Part shown: positions 34,268 through 42,844 of the stretch, in pieces
Layout of the letters: every line of letters starts with the position of its first letter
Position numbering within the stretch: the stretch's first letter is position 1
DNA from: Oscillibacter sp.
Lineage (GTDB): Bacteria; Bacillota; Clostridia; Oscillospirales; Oscillospiraceae
NCBI GenBank assembly: GCA_017527365.1
Contig: JAFXQD010000072.1
Coordinates: 1-42,984, forward strand
Direction: 5' to 3'
DNA length: 42,984 nucleotides
Program-made: the position numbers and the translations under genes
Notes under the pieces: generated by a model
What the model was told of the DNA's origin: nothing
Database searches by the model: none
Seen by the model: only the letters and a program-made list of their open reading frames with translations

Positions 34268-34654
34268 TTACGGCTTTTTCTCCGGATGTTTTTCGTAATA
34301 GTCCTCCAAAGCCGATTGAATGGCCTCTTCCGCCAAAACGGAACAGTGCATTTTGTAGGCGGGCAGGCCGTCCAACGCCTCCGCCACCGCCTTGTTGGTC
34401 AGCTTCATCGCGTCCGCGACGGGCTTGCCCTTGATAAGCTCCGTCGCCATAGAGCTGGACGCAATCGCGCTCCCGCAACCGAACGTTTCAAACTTCACGT
34501 CCGTTACTACGTCGTCCTCAATTTTGAGGTACATCTTCATAATGTCGCCGCATTTCGCGTTGCCCACCTCGCCGACGCCGTCCGCGTCCTCAATCACGCC
34601 GACGTTCCGGGGATTGCGGAAATGGTCCATCACTTTTTCGCTGTACAATGCCAT
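34268..34654 (-). CDS. iscU: Iron-sulfur cluster scaffold IscU/NifU-N
   Basis: A 128-residue scaffold on which [2Fe-2S] clusters are built before transfer to target proteins. The three ligand cysteines C35 (GNAKCGD, with the conserved D37), C60 (FGCGSAIASSS) and C104 (MHCSVLAEEAI) are all present. It belongs to the NifU-like group paired with NifS/IscS in anaerobes. It lies 13 bases after the cysteine desulfurase, with AAGGAGG before ATG 34654. Confidence 0.93.
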   Translation of the reverse strand: MALYSEKVMDHFRNPRNVGVIEDADGVGEVGNAKCGDIMKMYLKIEDDVVTDVKFETFGCGSAIASSSMATELIKGKPVADAMKLTNKAVAEALDGLPAYKMHCSVLAEEAIQSALEDYYEKHPEKKP

Positions 34655-34667
34655 AATTTTGACCTCC

Positions 34668-35855
34668 TTACAGGATAAATTGCGCTTTTCCGCTCGTCAA
34701 GTCGCGCCATACGGGAGAGAATCCGCGCAGGTATTCCACAACTTCCTTGACATTGCGGATGATATAGTCAATTTCCTCCTCCGTGGCGTCCTCCCCGATT
34801 GTCAGCCGCAAAGAGCCGTGCGCCACGTCGTGGGCGCGCCCTATCGCCAAGAGCACATGGCTGGGCTCAAGGGAGCCGGACGTGCACGCGCTCCCGGACG
34901 AGGCGCAAATTCCCCGGTCGTCGAGATGAAGCAGGAGGCCTTCCCCTTCGATTCCCTCAAAGCAGAAATTGACGTTTCCCGGCAGGCGCTTCGCGGCGTC
35001 GCCGTTCAGGGCGGAATGCGGGATTTCTTGCAAGCCCGCAATCAGGCGGTCGCGCAAGGCGCCCATACGCGCCGCGTCCTCCGCCATGCGCGAGGCGGAT
35101 TCCTTCAACGCCGCCGCCATGCCCATTATCGCGGGGACGTTTTCAGTACCGGCGCGCTTGCCGCGCTCCTGCGCCCCGCCCTCAATCAGATTCGACAGCC
35201 TTACGCCGTTGCGGGCGTACAGGAAGCCTACGCCCTTCGGCCCGTGGAATTTGTGCGCCGACGCGGAGAGCATGTCAATGTTGTCCGCGTCTACGTCAAC
35301 GGGCAGGTGTCCCACGGCTTGCACGGCGTCGGTATGGAACGGGACGCCGCGCTTTTTACAAATCGCGCCCAGTTCCCGTATCGGCTGTAACGTCCCGATT
35401 TCGTTATTGGCGGTCATGACCGTGACAAGGCAGGTGTCGCCGCGAATGGCCGCCTCCAGTTCGGCGGGCCGGACAACGCCGTTTTCGTGCACGTCCAACA
35501 GCGTTACGTCAAAGCCGTCCTTTTCCAGCCTGTTCAGCGTATGCAACACGGCGTGGTGTTCAAACGCGGCGGAGATAATGCGGCGTTTCCCCGCTTTGCG
35601 TCCGATTTCGGCGGCGGAGAGAATCGCCTGATTGTCCGCCTCGCTGCCGCCGGAAGTAAAGAAGATTTCTTTCGGGGTTGCGCGAATCACTGCGGCGATT
35701 TCCTCCCGCGCCTGCTCCAACGCCTCTTTCGCCCGTTGTCCGAGGGCATAGAGGCTCGACGGGTTGCCGTATTCCTCCTCCAAAAAGGGAAGCATTGCGT
35801 TTATGGCGGCGCGGCTTGGCTTTGTGGTCGCCGCGTTGTCGGCGTAAATTCTCAT
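34668..35855 (-). CDS. iscS: Cysteine desulfurase, NifS/IscS type
   Basis: A 395-residue PLP enzyme that takes sulfur from cysteine and passes it to the neighbouring IscU. It begins YADNAATTKP. H101 (EHHAVLHTL) stacks on PLP, K202 binds it (SASAHKFHGPKG), and the persulfide cysteine is C324 in SSGSACTSG. ATG 35855 has AAGGAG upstream; the frame open to 35885 overlaps the promoter leader. No iscR-like regulator is adjacent. Confidence 0.93.
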   Translation of the reverse strand: MRIYADNAATTKPSRAAINAMLPFLEEEYGNPSSLYALGQRAKEALEQAREEIAAVIRATPKEIFFTSGGSEADNQAILSAAEIGRKAGKRRIISAAFEHHAVLHTLNRLEKDGFDVTLLDVHENGVVRPAELEAAIRGDTCLVTVMTANNEIGTLQPIRELGAICKKRGVPFHTDAVQAVGHLPVDVDADNIDMLSASAHKFHGPKGVGFLYARNGVRLSNLIEGGAQERGKRAGTENVPAIMGMAAALKESASRMAEDAARMGALRDRLIAGLQEIPHSALNGDAAKRLPGNVNFCFEGIEGEGLLLHLDDRGICASSGSACTSGSLEPSHVLLAIGRAHDVAHGSLRLTIGEDATEEEIDYIIRNVKEVVEYLRGFSPVWRDLTSGKAQFIL

Positions 35856-35898
35856 TGCTTGCGTCTCCTTCCATGTTTTGCCCATTGCGACAGCCGAT

Positions 35899-35927
35899 AT
35901 AATATACCAATTTGCCTACCGTGTCAA
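35899..35927 (-). promoter_or_regulatory. Promoter of iscS-iscU
   Basis: On the minus strand a perfect TTGACA (35922-35927) and TATTAT (35899-35904) are 17 bases apart. The leader is about 37 bases. Confidence 0.75.
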
Positions 35928-36009
35928 TAGGAAATTAGGGCAATTTCTCCCGCGTCCGCAAATACTGGTTCAAATTTCTCATTTTCACACCCTGCTGAAA
36001 CGCTTGTGA

Positions 36010-36186
36010 ATACAGCTTCTGAAAATTCGCGGAAAAGACGCCGTTATGGAGCATTATTCCGAGAATTTGCTCCGGGGAAAGGGACTTTGCCGGAAACTCC
36101 GCGTTATCCTTGTCCGGGAGGTCGAAAGCCGTTTCGTCCTCTTTAGCACGGATTTGTCCGTCGACCCGACCGACATCCTTTCCCTT
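36010..36186 (+). pseudogene. Scrap of a DDE transposase
   Basis: Within an open frame, about 50 codons (LCRKLRVILVREVESRFV, then FSTDLSVDPTDILSLSLRR) resemble the strand-and-loop segment of IS4-like DDE transposases, where STDLSL.P..I..LY..RF is common. The match stops before the KIE/KIET block holding the last catalytic residue, and nothing before 36010 continues it. The open frame runs on to 36552 but no longer looks like protein and enters the GH3 gene antisense. The rest of 35928-36471 holds only short hairpins (such as 36223-36239). Confidence 0.5.
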
Positions 36187-36382
36187 TCTTTGCGCCGTTC
36201 CCGCGCAGAGGGCGCGTTCGGGGTAGCGCCTTACGCTACTTTGCTTAACGCCCTATCCGGGCGCAGCATGTCATGCCTAATTAAATGGAATCTTGAAAAA
36301 TTGCCGGAACGCCGCGATTTTGGAGAAACCATTCGAAAACAAACGCAAAGAATCACATCAAAAATCCGCAAAATAGTCGAAT

Positions 36383-36418
36383 CCCTCAAATGTGACGGAG
36401 CGTCGCCGCATTTGAGGG
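36383..36418. other. Perfect 10-base inverted repeat beyond the GH3 gene
   Basis: CCCTCAAATG (36383-36392) and CATTTGAGGG (36409-36418) enclose 16 bases. It lies 54 bases after the GH3 stop and could help end that transcript. T-rich DNA follows on the minus strand only after some bases, so a role in termination is uncertain. Confidence 0.4.
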
Positions 36419-36471
36419 GTTCGCGTTGCTATAAAAATTTTAACCCGTGGATTGAAAACGTCAAACGGGAA

Positions 36472-39400
36472 TCAGACCGTGACACTTTTCTTTTTGCGAT
36501 AATTCAGAATCACAGCCGCGCCCGCGCCCAGAAGCACAGCCGCCGTCAGTAGGTCAATCAAGACAAATGTGCGGGTCATGTTGTCCATGCCGGAGCTTTC
36601 TTCTTCCATGGTGTAGTTGCCGCTGCGGACAATCGTGAACATGATATTCTTGGAGGCTTGCCGCATGGCCTGTGCCATCGTGGGGGAATCCGGGTTTTCA
36701 ATGGCGGTGCGGGCGTTGCGCCCAAAGCCCAGCATGAGGTCGTTGCCGTTCAGCACGCTGTCCATGGTAAGCTGATAGCCGTAAGAGCCGTACCAGTCCG
36801 TGAGGACCATGCCTTGGAATCCCCATTCGCCGCGCAAAACGCCGTTGAGCAAGTCGCTGTTCGCGCCTGTGTAATGAGGCCCAATGAGAGTAAAGGAGGA
36901 CATTACCGCGAGGGGATTGTTGTCAAAATCGTACTGCTTCACGACAATTTCAAAGGGTTTCATGTAGATTTCCCGGAGGGCCTGTTCCGTCAAATGAATC
37001 TGTTGCGCCGTGCAGCGGTTGATTTCTTGGTCGTTGACGACAAAATGCTTGATATAGGCGTATACGCCCTTTGTCGCCGCCGCGTTGACTTCCGCCGCCG
37101 CGATTTTTCCCGACAGCACGCCGTCCTCGGAATAATACTCGAAGTTCCGCCCGTTGAACGCCGTGCGGTGCATATTCATGGCGGGGCCGTACCAGCCGTA
37201 GATATGGGTATCGGCGTACTCCTGCCCCATCGTTTCTCCGACTTCATAAGCAAGGTCTTTGTTCCAAGTCTGCGCAATCAAAACTTCCGTGGGATAGGGC
37301 GTTCCGTAAACTCCGGTATACCAGTCGTTAAGGCCTGCCGTGCCGTCGCTGTCCTGCGTGGCGACTTTGCCCACGGAGTTTACCGCCACCGTGGAGAAGC
37401 CGCCGATTTGCACCAACTGGCACATTTCCTCCACCGTCAACTGGTCAAGCAACTGTTCCCAGCGGGGGTCGTCGTAGGACGCGCCGACAAAGTCTTTCAG
37501 CGTCAGGCCGTTTTTCGCGCCCGTGACGGGCATTTCCGTTCCGGGGATTTCATGGTCGGCGGGGTTGTAGTGCGCTACGGAATGCGCGTCCAGATAGGCG
37601 CGAACGTCGTCGGGCATGGCAAAATCTGCGGGGGCGGCGGTAGCCGTAGCGTAATTGGCGAACGCGTCGGCGCGGGACAGATACGTCACGCCGCCGTTGG
37701 AATAGCTTTCAAAACGGTTTGCGGCAACGTCGTTATCGGAGGCGCGGCCCGTCACGCTGTAGTCAATATCGGAATCCAGCGTGAAGGAAACCTCGTCCAA
37801 TACCGTGTGGGAATCGGCGCGGACGCTCAGAACGTATTTGCCCGCTTCCAGAATGTAGCCGCCGTTCGCCGTCTTGATTGCGGAGGAATCGTAAGACGCC
37901 ATATCCTCTTTTGCGATTTCAAACGTCACGGTTTCGGAGGCGCCGGGGTTCAAAATGTCGGTCTTGGCGAAGTCAATCAGATTGACCGCCGCTTTCTCAA
38001 TGCCGCCGTTATTGTAGGGAGGCGTATAGTACAACTCCACAACTTCTTTACCCGCCGCGTTTCCGGTATTTGTGACGGTGACGGTAAGGACAATATTGTT
38101 TCCGTCGTCATGGAAGTTCGTAATTTCCTGCGTGAACGTCGTATAGCTCAAACCGTGCCCGAAGGGGTACTGCACCGCGCTGTCATAGTCAAAGCCCGGC
38201 ATTTGCTCGGCGTAAGCCGTCTCACAGAAGCGGTAGCCGACGTAAATCCCCTCGGCGTAATTCACGAACGACAACACGCCTTGGAATCCGGGGTCCGCTT
38301 CCGTATACTGCGCCAGAAGGTCGTCCACATTGTTGTAGGTAAAGTTGCCGTAGTTGTTCCACGCGGGCGTGGCTTTCTGGTCGTAGACATAGGTTTCAAT
38401 CGTCCGCCCGGAGGGGTTGACCGCGCCTTTGAGAATTTTTCCAAGCCCCGTCATGCCCGTGCGGCCCGTGCCGGGAGCCAGAATCACGGAACGGACGGAG
38501 GGATAATCGTTGACAAAACCCAGTTCCATAGGATTGTTGGCGTTGACGACCAAAACAATGTTGTCAAATTCCGACGCGACAAGGTCAATCATGTCGCGTT
38601 CCGTGCGGGAGAGTTGCAGATAGGTTTCCCCGGCGGCGAAATCGTCGTAGGCGTCGGAGTTGTTGGCGTAAGAGGACGCGTAATAATTGTAGCGCTCGTT
38701 TCCGTTGGCAAGGGTCTGGCGCACGTTGTCATAAGTCCCGTCAATGACCGCGCCCATATCGGCGGGCAAATCCTGTCCCTCGCCGCCGCTCCGGGCTAAA
38801 ACAATGATTGCCGTATCAGAGAACGCTTTCGCGCCGTCCATCAGTTCGTCCGTGTAATTCTCGACGGGCGGCTCCGGAAGCGACCAGTTCGTGAAACTGA
38901 CGCTGACCACATTGCCGCCTAAGTCGCGTGTGGGGCTGTAGGCGCGGTACATGTCGATGATGTCCTGATTGACCTCAAAGCCCGCGTTTGCCAAGGACGT
39001 GAGAATGTCCACGTTGCCCTCGTTGCTGGAAGAGCCGGAACCCGTGCCGCCGTAAATGGGATTCGTGGACGCCCAGCCGAAGACGTTGATTTTTGTAACG
39101 TCGGAGAGCGGCAACAAGCCGTCGTTTTGAAGCAGGACAATGCCCTCCTCGCCCACCTTTTCAATGACGGCCTCGGACGCGGCGGCGGCTTCCTCCGACA
39201 CGCTCGCGCCGCCGTTGAGAATCGGCGCGATGTTGTTGTACATGGGGCCGAAGCAGACCGCGTTAGCGATAATCGCCGCCACCAGAACCCATGCCAGACC
39301 CGCGCCCCAGCGCACAAGCCCCCGCTGTTCCTTCTTCACGAGCCAGCGCGCCGCCGCCATCACGACGACGGCCAGCAGGAGCGTTCCGAAAATGGCGTAG

Positions 39401-39501
39401 ATGTAGCCGCTTAAGTCGTGGACGTAGGTTTCCACGTCCGCGGGGCTGACGCCCATGCCCTCGAAAATCGGCGTCAGCAGGTTAATGAGCGGTTGAAGCA
39501 T
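36472..39501 (-). CDS. Membrane-anchored GH3 glycosidase with swapped domain order
   Basis: A 1009-residue glycoside hydrolase family 3 enzyme. Two hydrophobic helices lie near the N-terminus (about 36-56 and 66-88) and one more at the C-terminus (about 980-1000). The GH3 alpha/beta sandwich domain comes first (from about 115, EEGIVLLQNDGLLPL), then a fibronectin-like domain (about 465-590). The catalytic barrel is last (about 650-930), with the nucleophile D902 in MVLTDWYGS and the KHFVVNDQE motif. Usual GH3 enzymes have the barrel first. It probably acts outside the cell as a beta-glucosidase or related enzyme; the sugar is unknown. ATG 39501 has GGGAGG upstream. Confidence 0.88.
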   Translation of the reverse strand: MLQPLINLLTPIFEGMGVSPADVETYVHDLSGYIYAIFGTLLLAVVVMAAARWLVKKEQRGLVRWGAGLAWVLVAAIIANAVCFGPMYNNIAPILNGGASVSEEAAAASEAVIEKVGEEGIVLLQNDGLLPLSDVTKINVFGWASTNPIYGGTGSGSSSNEGNVDILTSLANAGFEVNQDIIDMYRAYSPTRDLGGNVVSVSFTNWSLPEPPVENYTDELMDGAKAFSDTAIIVLARSGGEGQDLPADMGAVIDGTYDNVRQTLANGNERYNYYASSYANNSDAYDDFAAGETYLQLSRTERDMIDLVASEFDNIVLVVNANNPMELGFVNDYPSVRSVILAPGTGRTGMTGLGKILKGAVNPSGRTIETYVYDQKATPAWNNYGNFTYNNVDDLLAQYTEADPGFQGVLSFVNYAEGIYVGYRFCETAYAEQMPGFDYDSAVQYPFGHGLSYTTFTQEITNFHDDGNNIVLTVTVTNTGNAAGKEVVELYYTPPYNNGGIEKAAVNLIDFAKTDILNPGASETVTFEIAKEDMASYDSSAIKTANGGYILEAGKYVLSVRADSHTVLDEVSFTLDSDIDYSVTGRASDNDVAANRFESYSNGGVTYLSRADAFANYATATAAPADFAMPDDVRAYLDAHSVAHYNPADHEIPGTEMPVTGAKNGLTLKDFVGASYDDPRWEQLLDQLTVEEMCQLVQIGGFSTVAVNSVGKVATQDSDGTAGLNDWYTGVYGTPYPTEVLIAQTWNKDLAYEVGETMGQEYADTHIYGWYGPAMNMHRTAFNGRNFEYYSEDGVLSGKIAAAEVNAAATKGVYAYIKHFVVNDQEINRCTAQQIHLTEQALREIYMKPFEIVVKQYDFDNNPLAVMSSFTLIGPHYTGANSDLLNGVLRGEWGFQGMVLTDWYGSYGYQLTMDSVLNGNDLMLGFGRNARTAIENPDSPTMAQAMRQASKNIMFTIVRSGNYTMEEESSGMDNMTRTFVLIDLLTAAVLLGAGAAVILNYRKKKSVTV

Positions 39502-39562
39502 TCCCTTTTCCTCCCTCTTGCGCGTTTTGCATATCCGGGAATCCGTTTTCCCTGTGATTTTC

Positions 39563-39591
39563 ATTATAACGCCAGTTTGTGGAAAAGTAAA
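39563..39591 (-). promoter_or_regulatory. Candidate promoter of the GH3 gene
   Basis: On the minus strand a perfect TATAAT (39563-39568) is 17 bases from TTTACT (39586-39591). The leader would be about 55 bases. Confidence 0.55.
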
Positions 39592-39655
39592 ATACTTCTT
39601 TTCTATATATGATTATGCCTGAAAAGCATAAATAGAAAAAGCCTGTTTGTGAAAC

Positions 39656-40153
39656 TTACGCGCCGCTTTCCGTGCGCAGTTCGTTCGGGAACAGCGTCGC
39701 GGCGGTAGAGAACTCCTGATGTTCTTCCACACCAGATGAACCGGAACGGCGTCGATTCCCTCCAAAGTTGCGAAAGGGCGTGAAATCGTTGTCTCCCGTC
39801 GCGCTGTCCGCATTATCGTTTGCCGCGATAAAGCGAACGTCGCAACTCGGAAAGACCAGTTCCGTGTAGTTCCCCGCCTGCAGGTAGTCCCGCCCGAAGC
39901 GGCTCGCGTCCTTGACGACGAACGTCCCCGCGAGGCCCCTCTCCGCGAGGGAGAGGGCCTCCCGAATCCCCGGACGGTTGAAATTCGTCCCGGAGTAGCC
40001 GTCATCGACCAGTACGCGCAGATTCTTGAACCCGCGTTCCGTCGCGTATTTCGTGAGGATGGCTTTCTGATTTGCGATACGGTTGCTTTCTCCGTCCAAT
40101 GCGTCCTCATTGCTGAGGCGGCAGTGCGGGATGGTGATTTTCTGATGTTCCAC
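39656..40153 (-). pseudogene. Truncated TnpX-like large serine recombinase
   Basis: The catalytic domain of a large serine recombinase is clear over about 128 codons: CRLSNEDALDGESNRIANQK holds the nucleophile serine S14, then DDGYSGTNFNRPG, VVKDASRFGRDYL and VRFIAANDNADS. After DFTPF the sequence no longer fits; family members run on for another 350-400 residues. The start is GTG 40153 with AAGGAGG at 40162-40168. The remaining frame to 39656 is unrelated sequence. Its relatives TnpX and TndX excise mobilizable elements in Clostridia; this one cannot. Confidence 0.82.
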
Positions 40154-40233
40154 TGCGCTGTCCTCCTTTTCTGGCGGGCCAGCCGACAGTACCGCAGCAC
40201 TTGCGGGTATTATAGCACAGCTTTGTCCGTTTG

Positions 40234-40560
40234 TCACGCGCAATTTTCCTCCCGTTCGGAAGAAATCAGCCGCGTAATTTTCTCGCTCAGGCGTTCCGCG
40301 CCGCCGCATTCCGTGCGGACGATAAAGCGCGTCCCGCCGATTTCCCGCTCCGCCGTATCGTCGAACGGGTAATCCGGTCCCGGCAGGCTTTCCGGCTCCC
40401 GATAGGGGCCGGGAGGGTCGCTCGCGGGGTCAAAATTCCAGAACTCCTCCGGGACGTTTTCGTAATCGTCCCCGTGCCCCTCCGAGGTCGTAACGTAAAG
40501 CCGGCGCTCAAAGTCGCGCAAAGTGAACGGGGTTTTGCTGTTTTCCTGATAATTCTCCAA
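40234..40560 (-). CDS. TnpW-like transposon-encoded small protein
   Basis: A 108-residue protein whose last 40 residues (REIGGTRFIVRT, then AERLSEKITRLI) resemble the small TnpW proteins carried by Tn4451-like elements. The first 65 residues are acidic and Pro-rich and I do not recognise them. The start is TTG 40560 with GGGAGG eight bases before it. It lies between the MobV remnant and the recombinase remnant, all on one strand, the place expected in such an element. It seems intact, but its element is dead. Confidence 0.6.
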   Translation of the reverse strand: MENYQENSKTPFTLRDFERRLYVTTSEGHGDDYENVPEEFWNFDPASDPPGPYREPESLPGPDYPFDDTAEREIGGTRFIVRTECGGAERLSEKITRLISSEREENCA

Positions 40561-40562
40561 TT

Positions 40563-41327
40563 TTGCCTCCCAACAATCATGTTTTTCGCATTTTCGCGTT
40601 CCAGAAGTTGCGGCGCGTAACGCTCCGCGTCGCGGCGCAGGTTTTCGTAATCGGCAAGCCGGAGGGAAATTTCCAGACGCCGCTTCACGCTTTCGCTTTT
40701 GTTGGCCTTGGCCTCTTTCGCCGGCCGAGCGTTCTCCGGGCGTAACTGCCGGAAAGCGGCGTCGTACTTTTAGCGCTGCGTCAGGTAGCTTTCGTACCGG
40801 GACGCGAACTCGTCGAGCAGTTTCAGCAGTTCGGCGGTCTTGGCCTTGACGTTGAACGGCGTGATTTGCGTCGCTACCTTGCGGATGGCGTCGAACTCTT
40901 GGTTCAGGTGCGCCGCCTCCTTGAAGATTCGCGGCGGGATGTGGTCGCGCCCCGTCTTGCTTGCGCTCTCGCCGCGCTCCAAATCGGGGTACTTATTGAC
41001 CATGCGCTTCCAAAAGCGGTCTTGCCACTGCGGCAGCTTCTTCTTGCCGCCGAGGATGTCCTTTGCGCTCAGACGCTTGTCGGGCGTCAGCGGCACGAAC
41101 GTCAGGCGCTATGCGGCGTCTTTTCGTCCATGTGCGCCACAGCGGAAATCATCGTGTCCCTGCTTTGATACTTTTCCATAAAACGTAACGCTTCCTCAAA
41201 GAACGCATGGATTTCAGGCGGTTTTTTGCTATCAAAGAACTCAGGACTGGCGGTAACGAGGGCTTCCACTAACCGGACGCTATCCTTTCTGGTACGGCAG
41301 TTAGCCTTGGCGATAATTACGGAATTT
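40563..41327 (-). pseudogene. Broken MobV (Pre/Mob) relaxase
   Basis: Three pieces in order belong to one mobilization relaxase. Bases 41105-41327 code for TRKDSVRLVEALVTASPEFF and SAVAHMDEKTPH. A frameshift and TGA at 41102-41104 then break the HxH metal motif. From 41100 the frame resumes with LTFVPLTPDKRLSAKDIL and YPDLERGESASKTGRDHIP. A TAA at 40770-40772 interrupts again, after which the coiled-coil tail (YDAAFRQLRPENARPAKE) goes on towards 40563. The N-terminal tyrosine or histidine region is missing. The family nicks plasmid or transposon DNA at oriT. The Tn4451 counterpart is TnpZ. Confidence 0.8.
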
Positions 41328-41381
41328 TAGGTCAAAAGAGATTCAGCGTTTAACGGCGTCTCAACTCATTGAGTTTGAATC

Positions 41382-42782
41382 TCAAGTAGGATGACTATAG
41401 TAGTTGACAGTACGGGAAACGTCCTTATTTTCGTCAAATTCGGAAATAGTCACATCCATCTTGCTGTAGTCAGTTCCGGCATATTCAATGCGGTAGTTCT
41501 GCTTGTCGTAGAAACGGATAATCTTTGTGTCTCCCAATAAGGCGACCATTATGTCCGCATTATTGAAGATTCGTCCATCCACCACAGACGCGACAAGTTG
41601 ATTGGAGCCATCGTACACGTACACATCTACCGGACAGGCCGCGAGAAATTCTCTTGTCAAAAGAGTCTCTCTGCTTTCTTCCGCCAGATTGCTATACTGT
41701 TCAAAAAGTCCCGAATCAGAATAATCTTCCTTCAATGCAAAAACCCAATACACCATTGCTGAACGGTGAATTTCCGCATAATTTATCTGAAGGGAGCGAA
41801 TACTGCTTTTAAGAGAACTATTGTCAGATGCGCCAAACCATTGCTTAACTTGATTAACAACGGCGTCATTCACCACATCACTGAATTTATACGCCTGTTT
41901 GCAGTCCTCGTCACGGAGTTTGAAAAGCACATCATGAGCGCTGATAAAGGCACGAACCGCTTCTACGGTTCGATTGCTTACATAACTTTGGCGCAGGCTA
42001 ATATAGGTCTTGTCCATCAGCCGTTCAATTTCAACGGTAGCCTTCATTTTCAGATACTGCTGGCGCAAATCGTCTACGCTGAAGGCCATATTGACAAGGT
42101 GTTTTTCGCCGGAATAAATGGCCTGAAGCGTGGGAATCGCGGGACAAGCCGCATAAAATTGACTTTTTACATCATTCCAGAACACTTCGCCAAGCAAGTA
42201 TTTGGCTACGCCAACGCCAATTCCAACCGCGCCATGTTCAGCCATTCGAGCATATAGTTCTCCCTGACTGCTGTTAATTATCTCCGTACAGTATAATAAG
42301 GCTAATTGCAAAGAGAGATTCTTTGTTTTGAGACTTTCACGGTAAAGCTGGGAAACAACCGCTTTCATAGAATCGGTCAAATTGTAAAGTATGAAAGTGT
42401 AAATACAGTAACTATAATAATCAGATAGGCTGTTTGTAATCGTAAAACCTTGCAAAACAGACGTAAGCGCGTCGCTAATGTCGCAAATATCAGGATTGTT
42501 ATTCTGAAATCACGCGTCAACTATTTCCGTCAAAAATTTGCGTTGCTCCATGTTCAGATTTTGACAATCCATCGCATCGAACGCTTCCAGACGATAGGCA
42601 GCGTTCATCGCGGATTGAATCTCTGAAACGAACTCCTGCGTATCTTTCAATGCGCTTTCATATTCTCCATCCAGTAATCGAAAGACACGGAAGTCTCCAA
42701 CGCGTCCATGATAATCGCGGCGTAAATATCCTTTTGCTCTACCTGCAAATCGCAAACAGAGGTAATGTCATCAAGAACATTT
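41382..42782 (-). pseudogene. Decayed surface-type protein gene, cut by IS66
   Basis: One coding sequence is spread over three frames. Bases from 42782 read NVLDDITSVCDLQVEQKDIYA. A frameshift within 42648-42665 joins this to SALKDTQEFVSEIQSAM. An in-frame TGA at 42510-42512 comes next, and the last 357 codons (to 41382) stay open. The 3' end has CPVDVYVYD, then GTDYSKMDVTISEFDEN and RTVNYY, a beta-rich module I associate, from memory, with the C-terminal part of exported clostridial proteins. Base composition is visibly richer in A and T than the rest of the window, which suggests transfer. The 5' end is lost to the IS66 insertion at 42783. Function unknown. Confidence 0.65.
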
Positions 42783-42816
42783 GTAAGCGATAAATAAGCG
42801 GTACGGCGCAAAGTAA

Positions 42817-42844
42817 CCCGCCGGGGAATCAAGTCCCCGGCGGG
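42817..42844. terminator. Ten-pair hairpin at the end of the IS66 transposase
   Basis: CCCGCCGGGG (42817-42826) and CCCCGGCGGG (42835-42844) enclose eight bases and span the transposase stop codon. No T run follows, so it may shield the element from, or end, transcripts imperfectly. Confidence 0.45.

Noticed and set aside
36658..38799. 713-codon open frame opposite the GH3 gene
   Set aside because: Antisense shadow of a conserved enzyme; no ribosome site, biased composition.
42510..42512. TGA recoded as selenocysteine or tryptophan
   Set aside because: TGA is a normal stop in many genes here (ATGA overlaps), the same gene also has a frameshift, and no selenocysteine insertion hairpin is evident; decay is simpler.
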